A stretch of 64,000 bases of DNA from Paracoccus saliphilus (lineage in GTDB: Bacteria; Pseudomonadota; Alphaproteobacteria; Rhodobacterales; Rhodobacteraceae): the NCBI RefSeq assembly GCF_028553805.1, contig NZ_CP067140.1:4314449-4378448 (forward strand). The letters are read 5' to 3'. Within the stretch, counting starts at the first letter, position 1. Every line of letters starts with the position of its first letter. The notes beneath the pieces are model-generated. The model did not search any database and had not been told where the DNA came from. It was given only the letters and a program-made list of their open reading frames with translations. Below are positions 1-8,911 of this stretch, in pieces. Made by a program: the position numbers and the translations under genes.

Positions 1-288
1 CTTCATGCCTGCATCTTCGGCGGCACGATTGCGCAGATCATACATGGCGCGGAACTTCCATGTCGTATCGACATGCAGGAGCGGAAAGGGCGGCGGGGCC
101 GGATAAAAGGCCTTCTTCGCCAGATGCAGCATGCAGGCAGAATCTTTTCCAACGGAATACAGCATGACGGGGTTGTCGGCATTGGCCACAACCTCGCGCA
201 TAATATGAATACTTTCAGCTTCGAGACGCTGCAAATGGGTCAGCGTGGCCGGGCTGATTTCAGTGTCAGTGGCAGGCTGGGTTGTCAT
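1..288 (-). CDS. cysD: Sulfate adenylyltransferase subunit 2 (partial, N-terminal 96 residues)
   Basis: Small subunit of ATP sulfurylase, which makes adenosine 5'-phosphosulfate from sulfate and ATP in the cytoplasm (assimilatory sulfate activation). Seen: the reading frame runs off the left window edge; [18 protein letters not shown] is followed by the PP-loop SVGKDS at residues 45-50 and by [17 protein letters not shown], as in CysD. The ATG at 288 is chosen because family homology begins there, although the frame stays open further upstream with no good ribosome binding site. A CysN partner would lie outside the window. Confidence 0.93.
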   Translation of the reverse strand, partial: MTTQPATDTEISPATLTHLQRLEAESIHIMREVVANADNPVMLYSVGKDSACMLHLAKKAFYPAPPPFPLLHVDTTWKFRAMYDLRNRAAEDAGMK

Positions 289-473
289 GGCTATGAACTC
301 ATTTCTTATACGGGGTGGCATTTGGCAGATCTCGGCGGCAATACCAAGAGGGGCGGCGGAATAACGCCCAACATTCTGGTGATCTGCGCCAGGGTCAGGC
401 GATTTTCCCATGTATTCAGACTGTGCAAGAACAAAAGCCGTGATGATCCCGTCCGCCGGGCGCAGACCGTGGT

Positions 474-1229
474 TCAACCAAAGCGCCTGACATCGATTCC
501 ACCTTCAACCAATGCATGCCGCACCCCTGCCGCCATCGCCACGGCTTCGGACGAATCACCATGCACACAAATCGTATCGATGCGGCAGGAGATCCGCTTT
601 CCACTACCGGTGATGATCGCACTTTCTCGAACCATCTGCACCATGCGCTGCCCTGCATCTGCAGGGTCATGCAACACCGCACCGGGTTGGCTACGGTCGA
701 CCAGTGAAGCATCGTCGTTATAGGCGCGGTCAGCAAAGATTTCGCCCGCATATGCCGCTCCGAGATCGCGCGCAGCGGCCTCCATCCCGGTGCCCGCCAA
801 CACCACGAGGATCAAGTCCGGATCGACCTTCAATGCCGCCTCGTAACATGTCCGTGCGATGTCGGGCTCATCGGTCGCCATGTTCGACAACGCGCCATGC
901 AGCTTGAGGTGCCGAATCTCGGCCCCTGCCGCGCGGGCGATACCCTGCGCCGCCCCCAGTTGATAGGCGACCATATTGGCGAGCTCCTCAGCGCCAAGCC
1001 GAATGCGGCGGCGACCGAAGCCCTGCAGATCGGCAAAACCCGGATGCGCTCCGATACCCACGTCCTTCGCGTGGGCACGGGTCATGGTCCGGGCCATTAC
1101 ATCCGGGTCTCCGGCATGAAAACCGCAAGCGATATTGGCCGAAGTCACGATATCCAGCAGGGCGGCATCTTCGCCCATCTTCCACGGCCCGAAGCTTTCG
1201 CCCATATCCGAGTTCAGGTCGACGCGCAT
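474..1229 (-). CDS. pxpA: 5-oxoprolinase subunit A (LamB/YcsF family)
   Basis: Part of the bacterial ATP-dependent 5-oxoprolinase PxpABC, which opens 5-oxoproline (pyroglutamate) to glutamate. Seen: the N-terminus [19 protein letters not shown] and the [12 protein letters not shown] segment are LamB/YcsF signatures; 251 residues is the usual length. Two ATGs occur in tandem (1232 and 1229); GGAGG lies 7 nt before the second, which I use. The start overlaps the pxpC stop, so the three genes form one translationally coupled operon in the order pxpB-pxpC-pxpA. Confidence 0.93.
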   Translation of the reverse strand: MRVDLNSDMGESFGPWKMGEDAALLDIVTSANIACGFHAGDPDVMARTMTRAHAKDVGIGAHPGFADLQGFGRRRIRLGAEELANMVAYQLGAAQGIARAAGAEIRHLKLHGALSNMATDEPDIARTCYEAALKVDPDLILVVLAGTGMEAAARDLGAAYAGEIFADRAYNDDASLVDRSQPGAVLHDPADAGQRMVQMVRESAIITGSGKRISCRIDTICVHGDSSEAVAMAAGVRHALVEGGIDVRRFG

Positions 1230-2242
1230 CATCGTTCCTCCAATTCGTCCCCCGCAGTGACACCGCCGATCAGTTGAAAACCCAACAGGTCGGTTATCAT
1301 TGCCGGGTCGCGGACCAGCGGACGACAGCGGGCTACAGCGGTCCGCACTTGCTGCCTCTCGGTCTGCCAAAGCCTGTCGGCCTCGTCCAGCGCTATCCTC
1401 TGGAACCGCAACTTCGTGCCGGGAGCAGCCTGTGCCGCGATTGGCAAGTCAATGGGAATGATCGTACCGAGACGAGGATATCCGCCGATGGTCTGGCATT
1501 CGGCCAGCAAGACGAAAGGTACACCGTCGCCGGTCATCTGCAGATCACCCGGCCCGATCAAGTCCGAGGCAAGACCCGCGGCATGTTCCGACGCAAATCC
1601 GCGATCGGCATCGAACCTTACGCCCTGCCGGTTTCCACGATCAGAGCGGGTGAATTCGGTTTCGAAGAAGGCGCCAAGCACGTCATCGGCGAACAGTCCG
1701 GTTTGCGGCCCATCGATCACCCTGACCTTGCCGCCATTGAACCTCGCGACCGGATCGATCACCCGTGGCGGCGCATCCGGGCAGGGATCGGGGCCGGTCA
1801 GCAGAGCGCCTGGCGCCAGAGGCGAGAAAATACCGATACTCAGATGCGCAGCCTGGCTGCCCAGCCATTCATCGCTTGCCATTCCGCCGCCTGGAGTCAG
1901 GTAACCATAGCTTCCTGCCTGCACTCCACCGATATGCAGAATCTGTCCCGGTTTCACCGAATGCGACGCATGCCAGCGCAGTGGCACCCCGTCCAACGTC
2001 GCCACCATCGGCGCACCGGTCAAGGCGATACGCATTGGCTGCTCGACCTCGAACAGGCCGCCCGCGCCCGCCATTTCGATTCCCGATAGCGGCTCATCAG
2101 CCCCTAGCAGGACCGCGGCCTCGATCAACGCCTGCCGGTCCACGGCACCGCCGCGCGACAGGCCCTTGGCCAGATGCCCCGAACGCCCCATGTCCTGAAC
2201 CGTCAAGATCCCGTCAGCGCGACGCAAGAGCAAAGAGGTCAT
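1229..2242 (-). CDS. pxpC: 5-oxoprolinase subunit C (biotin-dependent carboxyltransferase-like)
   Basis: Second catalytic subunit of 5-oxoprolinase, of the KipA / urea amidolyase C-terminal fold. Seen: GILTVQDMGRSGHLAKGLSRGG at the N-terminus, the APSH-like and GYLTPGGG segments, RVIDGPQTG and ECQTIGGYPRLG, all in family order. The 337 residues are near the usual length. The reading frame is open for 127 codons upstream, but the ATG at 2242 matches the family start and overlaps the pxpB stop as ATGA. No trace of a fused biotin carboxylase is seen, so the stand-alone PxpC function is preferred. Confidence 0.92.
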   Translation of the reverse strand: MTSLLLRRADGILTVQDMGRSGHLAKGLSRGGAVDRQALIEAAVLLGADEPLSGIEMAGAGGLFEVEQPMRIALTGAPMVATLDGVPLRWHASHSVKPGQILHIGGVQAGSYGYLTPGGGMASDEWLGSQAAHLSIGIFSPLAPGALLTGPDPCPDAPPRVIDPVARFNGGKVRVIDGPQTGLFADDVLGAFFETEFTRSDRGNRQGVRFDADRGFASEHAAGLASDLIGPGDLQMTGDGVPFVLLAECQTIGGYPRLGTIIPIDLPIAAQAAPGTKLRFQRIALDEADRLWQTERQQVRTAVARCRPLVRDPAMITDLLGFQLIGGVTAGDELEER

Positions 2243-2997
2243 CGCAGCACCTCGAGCTGCGCACCGCCGAGACCATCGGCCTTCTGCTCCAGCGCTTCGA
2301 TCTCGGACACGGAAACGCGTGCAAAGCGGATCGCATCGCCCGCCCGCAACGGCATCGGCGTATCGCGTTCGGGGCGAAAGCTGCGAAAGGCGCTGCGTCC
2401 GACCTGCCGCCAGCCGGTCGCGGAGGCCGCGCCGAACATCACGATCTGCCGCACGGCGACAACGACAGCGCCCGCCGGAACCGTCGGCGTCAACTCGGAT
2501 TGGCGCGGTAGATCCCATGCCTCTGGCAAAAGGCCGATATAGGGTTGACCAGGGGCAAAGCCGATTACCAGAACCCGTAATTCCGTCTCGCAAATCTGGC
2601 GAATGGCTGCATCGGGGCTGCAACCCACCGCCTGCGCCACCTCGGAAAGCTGCGGACCGTCTGCATCACCAAATGCCACCGGAATGGTCCAGCGCCGCGC
2701 GGAGTCAGGAATATCGAGCGGTCCCTGCATGATTTGCCGCGCACGCGCCAACATCTCCTTGGCCAAGACATCCCGCTGCGTTCTCGCCGGGTCGAAACGC
2801 AGCAACACGGATACAAGCCCCGGTGCAATCTCGACTGTCCCGGAGGGGGTTCGGTGCTCCAAATCGGCGGCCAAAAGCTGTGTGGCCGTCATTGCCCCGG
2901 ACTCTGGCGTCAGGGCAAAACGCAGCAGCACCCCATCCACTCCGGCCCAAAACACTCGGGGATCAGGCTTTGCTGAGATGTCAGTTTCACATTCCAT
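2239..2997 (-). CDS. pxpB: 5-oxoprolinase subunit B (KipI/allophanate hydrolase subunit 1 family)
   Basis: First gene of the pxpBCA operon and partner of PxpC in the 5-oxoprolinase complex. Seen: the typical VIGFAPGQPYIGLLPE motif, followed by PRQSELTPTVPAGAVV and the GRQ/FGAASATGWRQVGR segment, which are diagnostic of the KipI domain. The ATG at 2997 is preferred to the TTG at 3000 because GAGG stands 7 nt before it. Length 252 residues. The operon is 27 nt downstream of the AlkB-type hydroxylase gene, but a functional link is not evident. Confidence 0.92.
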   Translation of the reverse strand: MECETDISAKPDPRVFWAGVDGVLLRFALTPESGAMTATQLLAADLEHRTPSGTVEIAPGLVSVLLRFDPARTQRDVLAKEMLARARQIMQGPLDIPDSARRWTIPVAFGDADGPQLSEVAQAVGCSPDAAIRQICETELRVLVIGFAPGQPYIGLLPEAWDLPRQSELTPTVPAGAVVVAVRQIVMFGAASATGWRQVGRSAFRSFRPERDTPMPLRAGDAIRFARVSVSEIEALEQKADGLGGAQLEVLR

Positions 2998-3023
2998 CAA
3001 AAGTCCTCGGGCGCCTGCCGGGT

Positions 3024-4163
3024 TCAGAGCGCGTTGCGCGGCATCGGAAGCTCGCCCCGGTTATACGGCCCCCAATCCTCGATATCGGGATAGAATTGCC
3101 GCCGCCACGCGCGCACTCGCGGGTTCATCCGCCGCCGCCACCAAGGCGGAACCATGGCCACGAAGGTCATCGCCGGGTATCCCAGAGGCAGCTGGGGTGC
3201 CTCATCCTCGCCATATGTCTGTAACAGCGGAAACCGCCGATCCGGTTTGTAATGATGATCCGAGTGGCGCTGCAGGTTGATCAGCAGCCAGTTCGAGCCC
3301 GTATGCGACGCGTTCCAACTGTGCCGGGGCAGGATTCGCTCATACCGGCCATCGCCCAGATAGCGCCGGGTCAGCCCATAATGTTCCACATAATTCGTCA
3401 ATTCGAGTTGCCAGACGGCGATGAAGGCCTGGAACATGAACAGCAGCAACCCCTGCCAGCCGCCTAACAGCAATGCCAGCATCAGCATCGCCGCCTGTAT
3501 TGCCGCATAGCGCCAGAACGGGTTGCGCCGATCAAACGGTCCCTTTCCGCCACGCGCCAGAAAACGCGTTTCGGCCCGCCAGGCACTCTTTGGGCCATCG
3601 CGCAACACCCGCCAGAAGAAGCGAAAGAAGCCTTCGTTGTAGCGGGCAGAAACCGCGTCACGGGGCGTCGCGACCCATGAATGATGAACCAGGAGATGCT
3701 CTGTCCGGAAATGCGAATAGAGGACCGACCCCAAGAGCAGATCGCCCAGCCATCTCTCCAGCACGGTTTTCTGGTGCAAGAGCTCATGCGCATAGACGAT
3801 GCCGACCGAACCCGACAGCACCCCGATGCCAAAGAACAGGCCAAGCGTTTCCAGCCCTGACAGATGCCCAGAGGACGTCACATACCAGATCACACCGAAA
3901 ATCGTCGCGAATTGCAGCGGGAACCAGACGATCGTGACCGCACGGTGCCAGAATAACTGTGCGAGGCCGGTTTCCGTGTCGGGATTATCCTCGTTCAGCC
4001 CCAGAACACCATCCAGCGCCGTGGTCAGATACCACGCATATGCGGGCAGAAGCATCCACCACAGCCCACCCTTCACGGCAGCCAGCGCGACCAGGGGCGG
4101 CATGACAACCGACATCCAGAATGGAGCCGCTGCGGGCAGGGTATTTGGTGATTTGCTGCTCAT
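3024..4163 (-). CDS. alkB: AlkB-type membrane di-iron alkane hydroxylase
   Basis: Integral membrane non-heme di-iron monooxygenase of the alkane 1-monooxygenase / fatty acid desaturase superfamily, expected to hydroxylate medium-chain alkanes or related aliphatics at the cytoplasmic face. Seen: histidine boxes HELLH (about 126-130), HLLVHH (156-161) and HSDHH (300-304), plus NYVEHYG (257-263), the signature that separates AlkB from ordinary desaturases; several hydrophobic segments between them. 379 residues is normal. The ATG at 4163 lies 11 nt past the mutY stop and has no clear Shine-Dalgarno sequence. No rubredoxin or rubredoxin reductase gene is nearby, so its electron donor must come from elsewhere. 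Substrate is not readable from sequence. Confidence 0.85.
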   Translation of the reverse strand: MSSKSPNTLPAAAPFWMSVVMPPLVALAAVKGGLWWMLLPAYAWYLTTALDGVLGLNEDNPDTETGLAQLFWHRAVTIVWFPLQFATIFGVIWYVTSSGHLSGLETLGLFFGIGVLSGSVGIVYAHELLHQKTVLERWLGDLLLGSVLYSHFRTEHLLVHHSWVATPRDAVSARYNEGFFRFFWRVLRDGPKSAWRAETRFLARGGKGPFDRRNPFWRYAAIQAAMLMLALLLGGWQGLLLFMFQAFIAVWQLELTNYVEHYGLTRRYLGDGRYERILPRHSWNASHTGSNWLLINLQRHSDHHYKPDRRFPLLQTYGEDEAPQLPLGYPAMTFVAMVPPWWRRRMNPRVRAWRRQFYPDIEDWGPYNRGELPMPRNAL

Positions 4164-4173
4164 GGTCGCGATA

Positions 4174-5199
4174 TTACGCCACGATTTCCGCGCGCGCCAC
4201 ATCCCAGACCTTGCGCATCAACCCCGGCAACCCGTTTCGGTCAATTTGCCGCAGGGAAACGAAATGCCCGCGCTCCGGGCGGCCGTCCAGATCACCAAGC
4301 AGCACACGCAACGACAGGTTGAAATGCGTGAACACATGCCGCACCTCACCGATCTCTCGCCAATCGGCTTTGCCGGGCGGCGGCAAGTCGCGTCCATCCC
4401 ATCCGGCAGAGGGGAAGGCCAGCATGCCGCCCAGCAGACCTTTGACCGGACGCTCTTCCAGCAGCAGGCTTTCCCCTTGCCGGGCCACCCACACGATACC
4501 GCTCCGGTTCGGTTTAGCGGTTTTCGGAGCCTTGCGTGGAAGATCTGCCGCGATCCCCCGCCGGCGCGCTTCGCATTCGTCGATCAGAGGGCAAACCCCA
4601 CAAACCGGATTACGTGGAACACAAATCGTCGCGCCAAGGTCCATCATTGCCTGAGCGTAATCCCCCGGCCGTTCTTGCGGAGTCAGTCTTTCAGCCAGTG
4701 CGATCAACTCGGGCTTTGCTGCGGGCAACGGCGTTTCAACCGCAAATAGCCGGGCTACGACCCGCTCGACATTGCCGTCGACAACCGTTTCATCTGCATC
4801 ATAGGCGATCGCAGCGATAGCGGCCGAGGTATAAGGGCCGATGCCCGGCAATGCCTGCAACCCCTCTCGGGTCGTCGGAAAACCGCCCGCATCCGACACG
4901 ATGCGTGCACAAGCCAGAAGATTGCGGGCACGAGCGTAATAGCCCAGCCCGGCCCATTCGGCCATCACATGTGCGTCCTCTGCCGCGGCCAGGTCATCGA
5001 CGGTAGGCCAAAGGCTGGTGAAACGCTCGAAATAGGATTTCACGGCAGCGACCGTGGTTTGCTGCAGCATCACCTCGGACAACCAGACGCGGTAGGGATC
5101 GGCCGTATCGCCACCCGGAGGAATACGCCATGGCAGGGACCGCGCATGCCGGTCATACCATTTCAGAATCTGCTGTCCGATCACCTTGCTGTCACGCAA
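4174..5199 (-). CDS. mutY: A/G-specific adenine DNA glycosylase
   Basis: Removes adenine mispaired with 8-oxoguanine in base excision repair. Seen: SEVMLQQT with catalytic Glu42, the helix-hairpin-helix LPGIGPYTSAAIAAIA (about 117-132), VDGN with Asp141, and a 4Fe-4S cluster motif C-x6-C-x2-C-x5-C at Cys193, 200, 203 and 209; a NUDIX-like C-terminal domain follows (family knowledge). 341 residues. The apparent start is TTG at 5199, with GGAG 9 nt upstream; a GTG at 5184 is an alternative. It diverges from the DciA-like gene with only 85 nt between starts. Confidence 0.94.
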   Translation of the reverse strand: MRDSKVIGQQILKWYDRHARSLPWRIPPGGDTADPYRVWLSEVMLQQTTVAAVKSYFERFTSLWPTVDDLAAAEDAHVMAEWAGLGYYARARNLLACARIVSDAGGFPTTREGLQALPGIGPYTSAAIAAIAYDADETVVDGNVERVVARLFAVETPLPAAKPELIALAERLTPQERPGDYAQAMMDLGATICVPRNPVCGVCPLIDECEARRRGIAADLPRKAPKTAKPNRSGIVWVARQGESLLLEERPVKGLLGGMLAFPSAGWDGRDLPPPGKADWREIGEVRHVFTHFNLSLRVLLGDLDGRPERGHFVSLRQIDRNGLPGLMRKVWDVARAEIVA

Positions 5200-5284
5200 T
5201 TTTCAGAACTCCATCCTTTCGGCGCGCTTTCATCTGGGGCTCCTGCTGGTTAAGGATGTGTATGTGATAACCGATCAGGCAGGC

Positions 5285-5824
5285 ATGGCCCAGACACCGC
5301 AGCGCCAACAAAAACGGACAAACCGTCGCAAAAGAGGCTTTGAAGCGGCCTCTAGCCTGCTGGCGCAGCGCGTCCAGAAAGCCGCGGAAGGCCGGGGCTT
5401 TGCCGTCACCCGCCTGCTGACCCATTGGCCAGAGATCGCTGGCGAGCAATTGGCACGGGCAACCCGCCCGATCCGGATCAGCCACAGCCGGGGCGGGTTC
5501 GGTGCCACCTTGACCCTGTTGACCTCGGGGCCTGCCGCGCCCATGGTCGAAATGCAGCTTCCGCAACTTCGCGAACGTGTCAACGCCTGCTACGGCTATA
5601 ACGCGATACAGAAGATCGTGCTGACTCAAACGGCCGCGACCGGCTTTGCCGAAGGGCAGGCGCAATTCACCCCTGCACCACCACGCATCGCAACACCCCC
5701 GGACCCGCAGGCAGAAGCCCGGGCCCATAAGGTTGCCGCGCAGTTTGAGGATCCTCATCTGGCCGAGGCAATGGCCCGGCTGGCACTGAACCTCTCTTCC
5801 CGAAAAAACCGAAAGGACTCTTGA
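5285..5824 (+). CDS. DUF721 / DciA-like protein
   Basis: Small basic protein of the DUF721 family, some members of which (DciA) load the replicative helicase DnaB. Seen: basic N-terminus rich in Gln, Lys and Arg, then LTHWPEIAGEQLARATRPIRIS, the family core, a beta-rich middle and a Pro-rich linker; 179 residues. The ATG at 5285 is chosen because the family alignment starts just after it; the frame is open 33 codons upstream. Its stop overlaps the next start (TGATG). The position between mutY and a DsbA-like gene is usual in Rhodobacterales. Function as helicase loader is by family only. Confidence 0.75.
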   Translation: MAQTPQRQQKRTNRRKRGFEAASSLLAQRVQKAAEGRGFAVTRLLTHWPEIAGEQLARATRPIRISHSRGGFGATLTLLTSGPAAPMVEMQLPQLRERVNACYGYNAIQKIVLTQTAATGFAEGQAQFTPAPPRIATPPDPQAEARAHKVAAQFEDPHLAEAMARLALNLSSRKNRKDS

Positions 5825-6471
5825 TGTTCATCCGTTCTGTTGCTGCCGCGCTGGCGCTATCGCTGGCCTCACCTGCTCTGGCCCAGGACGCCACGGCGAC
5901 CGGGGAAACCGAAGCCAGCGAAGCGCAAACCGTTCCCGATATCGCGCTTGGAGCCGAAGATGCACCACTGACCATCGTCGAATATGCCAGCTTCACCTGT
6001 GGCCATTGCGCGAATTTTCACGATCAGAACTGGCCAAAGCTGAAATCCGAATATGTTGATACGGGCAAGGTTCGCTTTATCCAGCGGGATGTCTATTTCG
6101 ATGCTGTCGGGTTGTGGGCCGGGATTCTCGCCCGCTGCGGAGGCGACGACAAATACTATGCCGTCTCGGACATGTTGTTCGACGAACAAAAGAAATGGCT
6201 TGAAGGCGACTCGGGCGAACAGATTGCCGCGAACCTGCGCAAGATCGGTCTGAAGGCAGGAATGGACGAAGAGCAGATGACCGCTTGCTGGGATGACAGC
6301 GCCAAGGCCGAAAGCCTGATCGCGACCTTCCAGCAGAACACCACTGCCGATGAGATCGAGGCCACACCGACCTTCATCATCGGCGGTGAGAAAGTGCAGA
6401 ACCAGCCTTGGGACGAGCTGAAGAAGATCATCGACGACAAGCTCGCCGAAGCTGACACCGCTGCGGAATAG
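5824..6471 (+). CDS. DsbA family thiol-disulfide oxidoreductase (periplasmic)
   Basis: Exported thioredoxin-fold oxidoreductase. Seen: signal peptide at residues 1-21 ending ALA-Q, CGHC active site at Cys59-Cys62 within YASFTCGHCANFH, and a cis-proline loop ATPTFIIGG. 215 residues. It belongs to the DsbA/27-kDa outer membrane antigen type (Thioredoxin_4) rather than classical DsbA. Translationally coupled to the DciA-like gene. An intrinsic terminator follows at 6530-6562. Whether it oxidises or isomerises disulfides cannot be told from sequence. Confidence 0.88.
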   Translation: MFIRSVAAALALSLASPALAQDATATGETEASEAQTVPDIALGAEDAPLTIVEYASFTCGHCANFHDQNWPKLKSEYVDTGKVRFIQRDVYFDAVGLWAGILARCGGDDKYYAVSDMLFDEQKKWLEGDSGEQIAANLRKIGLKAGMDEEQMTACWDDSAKAESLIATFQQNTTADEIEATPTFIIGGEKVQNQPWDELKKIIDDKLAEADTAAE

Positions 6472-6529
6472 AATGGGCGGTCGGGTTTCGACCCGTCGCC
6501 AGTGACATTCGTGATATGAAGTCCAAGTG

Positions 6530-6562
6530 AACCGGTGCGACCAGTCCAGAGTCGCGCCGGTT
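6530..6562 (+). terminator. Intrinsic terminator after the dsbA-like gene
   Basis: A 12-bp stem (AACCGGTGCGAC / GTCGCGCCGGTT, with one T-G pair) and a 9-nt loop, followed by the T-rich run TCTTGTTTCTT. It sits between two convergent genes and ends 13 nt before the stop codon of the exporter on the other strand. Confidence 0.75.
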
Positions 6563-6575
6563 TCTTGTTTCTTGG

Positions 6576-7484
6576 CTAGCTCCCGGCCTGTCGCTCTCGG
6601 TGAAAGACATAGATACCCGAACCAAGAATGATCGCGGTTCCCAACCATGTCAGCGCATCGGGAAAATCGCCGAAGACGACCAGCCCCACGATGGTCGCGC
6701 CAACGATCTCGAGATATTGGAAAGGTGCCAGCAAGCTGGCCTCGACCTTGCTGAAGGCATGGGTAATCAGAAGGAAGGTCAGCGCCAGCAGCCCGCCCGC
6801 GCAGATCAGGGCCGGGAATATCCAGCGGGGGGCCTCGGTCAACGATGTGGCCTTCTGACCCAGCATCATGCTGCCCGCATAAAGGACGCACAGCCCGATC
6901 GCCGCGCAAAACGTCGCCCCAATTTGAAGTGTCAAAGCCGAATGATCGCGAGTTGCATGGCGTAGCAGGATCATGTTCAACGCATAGGCGATGGCCGCGC
7001 CTACCGGAAACAGCGCTACGGGTCCGAAGATCGCAAAATTCGGGCGGATCACGATCAGCGCACCGATCAAACCCACGCCAACTGCCACGAAGCGGCGAGG
7101 TCCTGGCCGCTCGCCCAGAAATGGCCACGCTAGCAGGGTCAGCAGCAAGGGTTCGATGAAGAAGATCGCGATGGCCGTCGCTATAGGCATCTTTTGAAAA
7201 GCGCTGACCAGGCAAATCATCGTCACCGCGAAGAGGGCACCCGAGATCAACGCCGGCCATGACAGCAGCGCGCCCCTGAGACGGTGCCGCCACAGGATCG
7301 CGACGGGTAGGAAGAACAACGCCTGCATCGCGATGCGCCAGACGCTCACCTCGAAGGGCGAGGCAATCCCGGTCAGCAGCTTGGCAATGGCGTCACCCAC
7401 CGGCAGCAGCCCCATCGCCGCAATCATGGCCAGCATTCCCTCGCGGGCGTCCCGCCCGGTATCCCTTGGCATTGTCTCGATCAT
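6576..7484 (-). CDS. EamA/DMT-superfamily transporter
   Basis: Ten-helix inner membrane carrier of the drug/metabolite transporter superfamily. Seen: two EamA repeats, with the first ending LGERPGPRRFVAVGVGLIGALIVIRP and the second ending VFGDFPDALTWLGTAIILGSGIYVFHRE. 302 residues. The ATG at 7484 is preferred over 7511 because AGGAGG precedes it at ideal distance. Related alphaproteobacterial proteins are often annotated as RhaT/YdcZ-like exporters; the substrate is unknown. Confidence 0.85.
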   Translation of the reverse strand: MIETMPRDTGRDAREGMLAMIAAMGLLPVGDAIAKLLTGIASPFEVSVWRIAMQALFFLPVAILWRHRLRGALLSWPALISGALFAVTMICLVSAFQKMPIATAIAIFFIEPLLLTLLAWPFLGERPGPRRFVAVGVGLIGALIVIRPNFAIFGPVALFPVGAAIAYALNMILLRHATRDHSALTLQIGATFCAAIGLCVLYAGSMMLGQKATSLTEAPRWIFPALICAGGLLALTFLLITHAFSKVEASLLAPFQYLEIVGATIVGLVVFGDFPDALTWLGTAIILGSGIYVFHRERQAGS

Positions 7485-7511
7485 GGACCCTCCTGGCCCG
7501 AGCGATAGCAT

Positions 7512-7823
7512 AGCCCTGCGAGGAGGTCAGGATCTGTTTCGGATTAAAATTTGCGAAGCACTCTCAATGCCTTGCATTACCGCATGTCGGTCAAAGATCG
7601 CCGTCGCCTGCCTCGGTCAGGTTGCCTTTCAGTCTACCCCGTGCTAATCGGCAAATAATGGCCGAGAGAGATCATAACAGCTCTCAAGTGCTTCAAGGCG
7701 CTTTGACGCGGCAAACGGCCGCGCCGGGTTTTGTGGTATCCTCCTCCTACCGTTTTCACCGACCGGACAGCGGCACATCGCTGCGTCCGGCCATCAGTAT
7801 CATGACAAGCTGAAGGATAGATC
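7512..7823. other. Intergenic region upstream of the ABC importer
   Basis: Divergent gap between the exporter gene and the substrate-binding protein gene. It holds an imperfect inverted repeat (CCGGACAGCG...CGCTGCGTCCGG, about 7761-7787) 37 nt before the binding-protein start, which could be an operator or leader structure, and a good ribosome binding site (AAGGA, 6 nt before the ATG at 7824). No credible coding sequence was found. Confidence 0.4.
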
Positions 7824-8816
7824 ATGCTCAGAATGACCTCGATCGCCGCGATTGCCGCGGCCGGATGCTTTTTCTCACTCCCCGCGAATGCGCAGGAAGG
7901 CGATAGCCAGTGCGGCGATGTTTCCATCGCGCAAATGAACTGGGCCGCCGCCGAGGTGACCACGGAAGTCGCCAAGTTCATGCTGGAACAGGGCTATGAC
8001 TGCAACGTTTCGTTGGTGAAATCCGATACCATCCCCGCGATCACCTCGGTCGCGGAGAATGGCGAACCCGACGTCGTCACCAACCTGTGGCTCAACTCGG
8101 CCGGCGACGCCTATACGAAGCTGGAAGACGAAGGCAAGATGGAGCGCCTGACCAGCGTTCTGGACCCCGGCGGGATCGAAGGATGGTGGGTCACCACCGC
8201 CATGGCCGAGGAACATCCCGAACTGACCACCATCGAAGGGATCATGGAAAATCCCGACCTGGTCGGCGGGCGCTTTAATAACTGTCCCGATGGCTGGGGC
8301 TGCCGGGTGGTGAGCGACAATCTCGTACGCGCATTGAATCTGGAAGAGTCCGGCATCGAAGTGTTCAACCACGGTTCCGGCGAAACGCTGGCCTCGTCGA
8401 TGGGTGCCGCTTCTACCGATGGCGAGCCATGGTTCGGCTATTACTGGGGTCCGACCGTGCCGATGGGCAAATACGACATGACCCGCGTGAAGTTGGGCGA
8501 ATATGACGAAGCGAAGTTCGAGCCGCTGCAGAATCCGGATACGCCCGATCCGCAGGTCTCGGATTTCCCGGCCGCGCCGATCCTGACCTCGGCCACCACG
8601 GAATTCGTGGAAAGCAACCCGGAAATCACCGAGTTCTTCCGCAACATGAGTTTCAAGACAGAAACCATGAGCGGTCTGCTGGCCTGGCAGGACGAGAACT
8701 CGGCCTCTGCCGAGGAAGTCGCGGTGCATTACATCACCGAAAACCCCGACGAGTGGCAGGACTGGTTGTCTGATGCCGCGCGCGAAAAACTTTCGACGCT
8801 GGTTGAACAAGACTGA
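7824..8816 (+). CDS. Glycine betaine/choline-type ABC transporter substrate-binding protein
   Basis: Periplasmic ligand receptor of an osmolyte-type (ProX/OpuAC) importer. Seen: signal peptide of about 23 residues ending ANA-Q, then the OpuAC domain: CGDVSIAQMNWAAAEV, a VVTNLWLNS segment, and an aromatic-rich middle (GYYWGPTVPM) typical of the quaternary-amine binding box; 330 residues. First of three genes in the order receptor-permease-ATPase, the order of the choXWV choline system; glycine betaine, choline or another trimethylated amine are all possible. A hairpin after it (8841-8867) may raise its expression over the downstream genes. Confidence 0.85.
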   Translation: MLRMTSIAAIAAAGCFFSLPANAQEGDSQCGDVSIAQMNWAAAEVTTEVAKFMLEQGYDCNVSLVKSDTIPAITSVAENGEPDVVTNLWLNSAGDAYTKLEDEGKMERLTSVLDPGGIEGWWVTTAMAEEHPELTTIEGIMENPDLVGGRFNNCPDGWGCRVVSDNLVRALNLEESGIEVFNHGSGETLASSMGAASTDGEPWFGYYWGPTVPMGKYDMTRVKLGEYDEAKFEPLQNPDTPDPQVSDFPAAPILTSATTEFVESNPEITEFFRNMSFKTETMSGLLAWQDENSASAEEVAVHYITENPDEWQDWLSDAAREKLSTLVEQD

Positions 8817-8840
8817 TCGGAATCATCCGATGAGAAGGGA

Positions 8841-8867
8841 GGACGGCGTCGGGGGTCGGCGCCGTCC
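8841..8867 (+). terminator. Hairpin between receptor and permease genes (partial terminator or mRNA stabiliser)
   Basis: Perfect 8-bp stem GGACGGCG / CGCCGTCC with an 11-nt loop, followed by TTT. It lies 24 nt after the receptor stop and 44 nt before the permease start. Such structures often let the binding protein be made in excess over the membrane components; that role is inferred. Confidence 0.55.
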
Positions 8868-8911
8868 TTTGCAATCTGTCAAGGTGGACGGGCAGGCGGC
8901 CCGGGAGTTTC

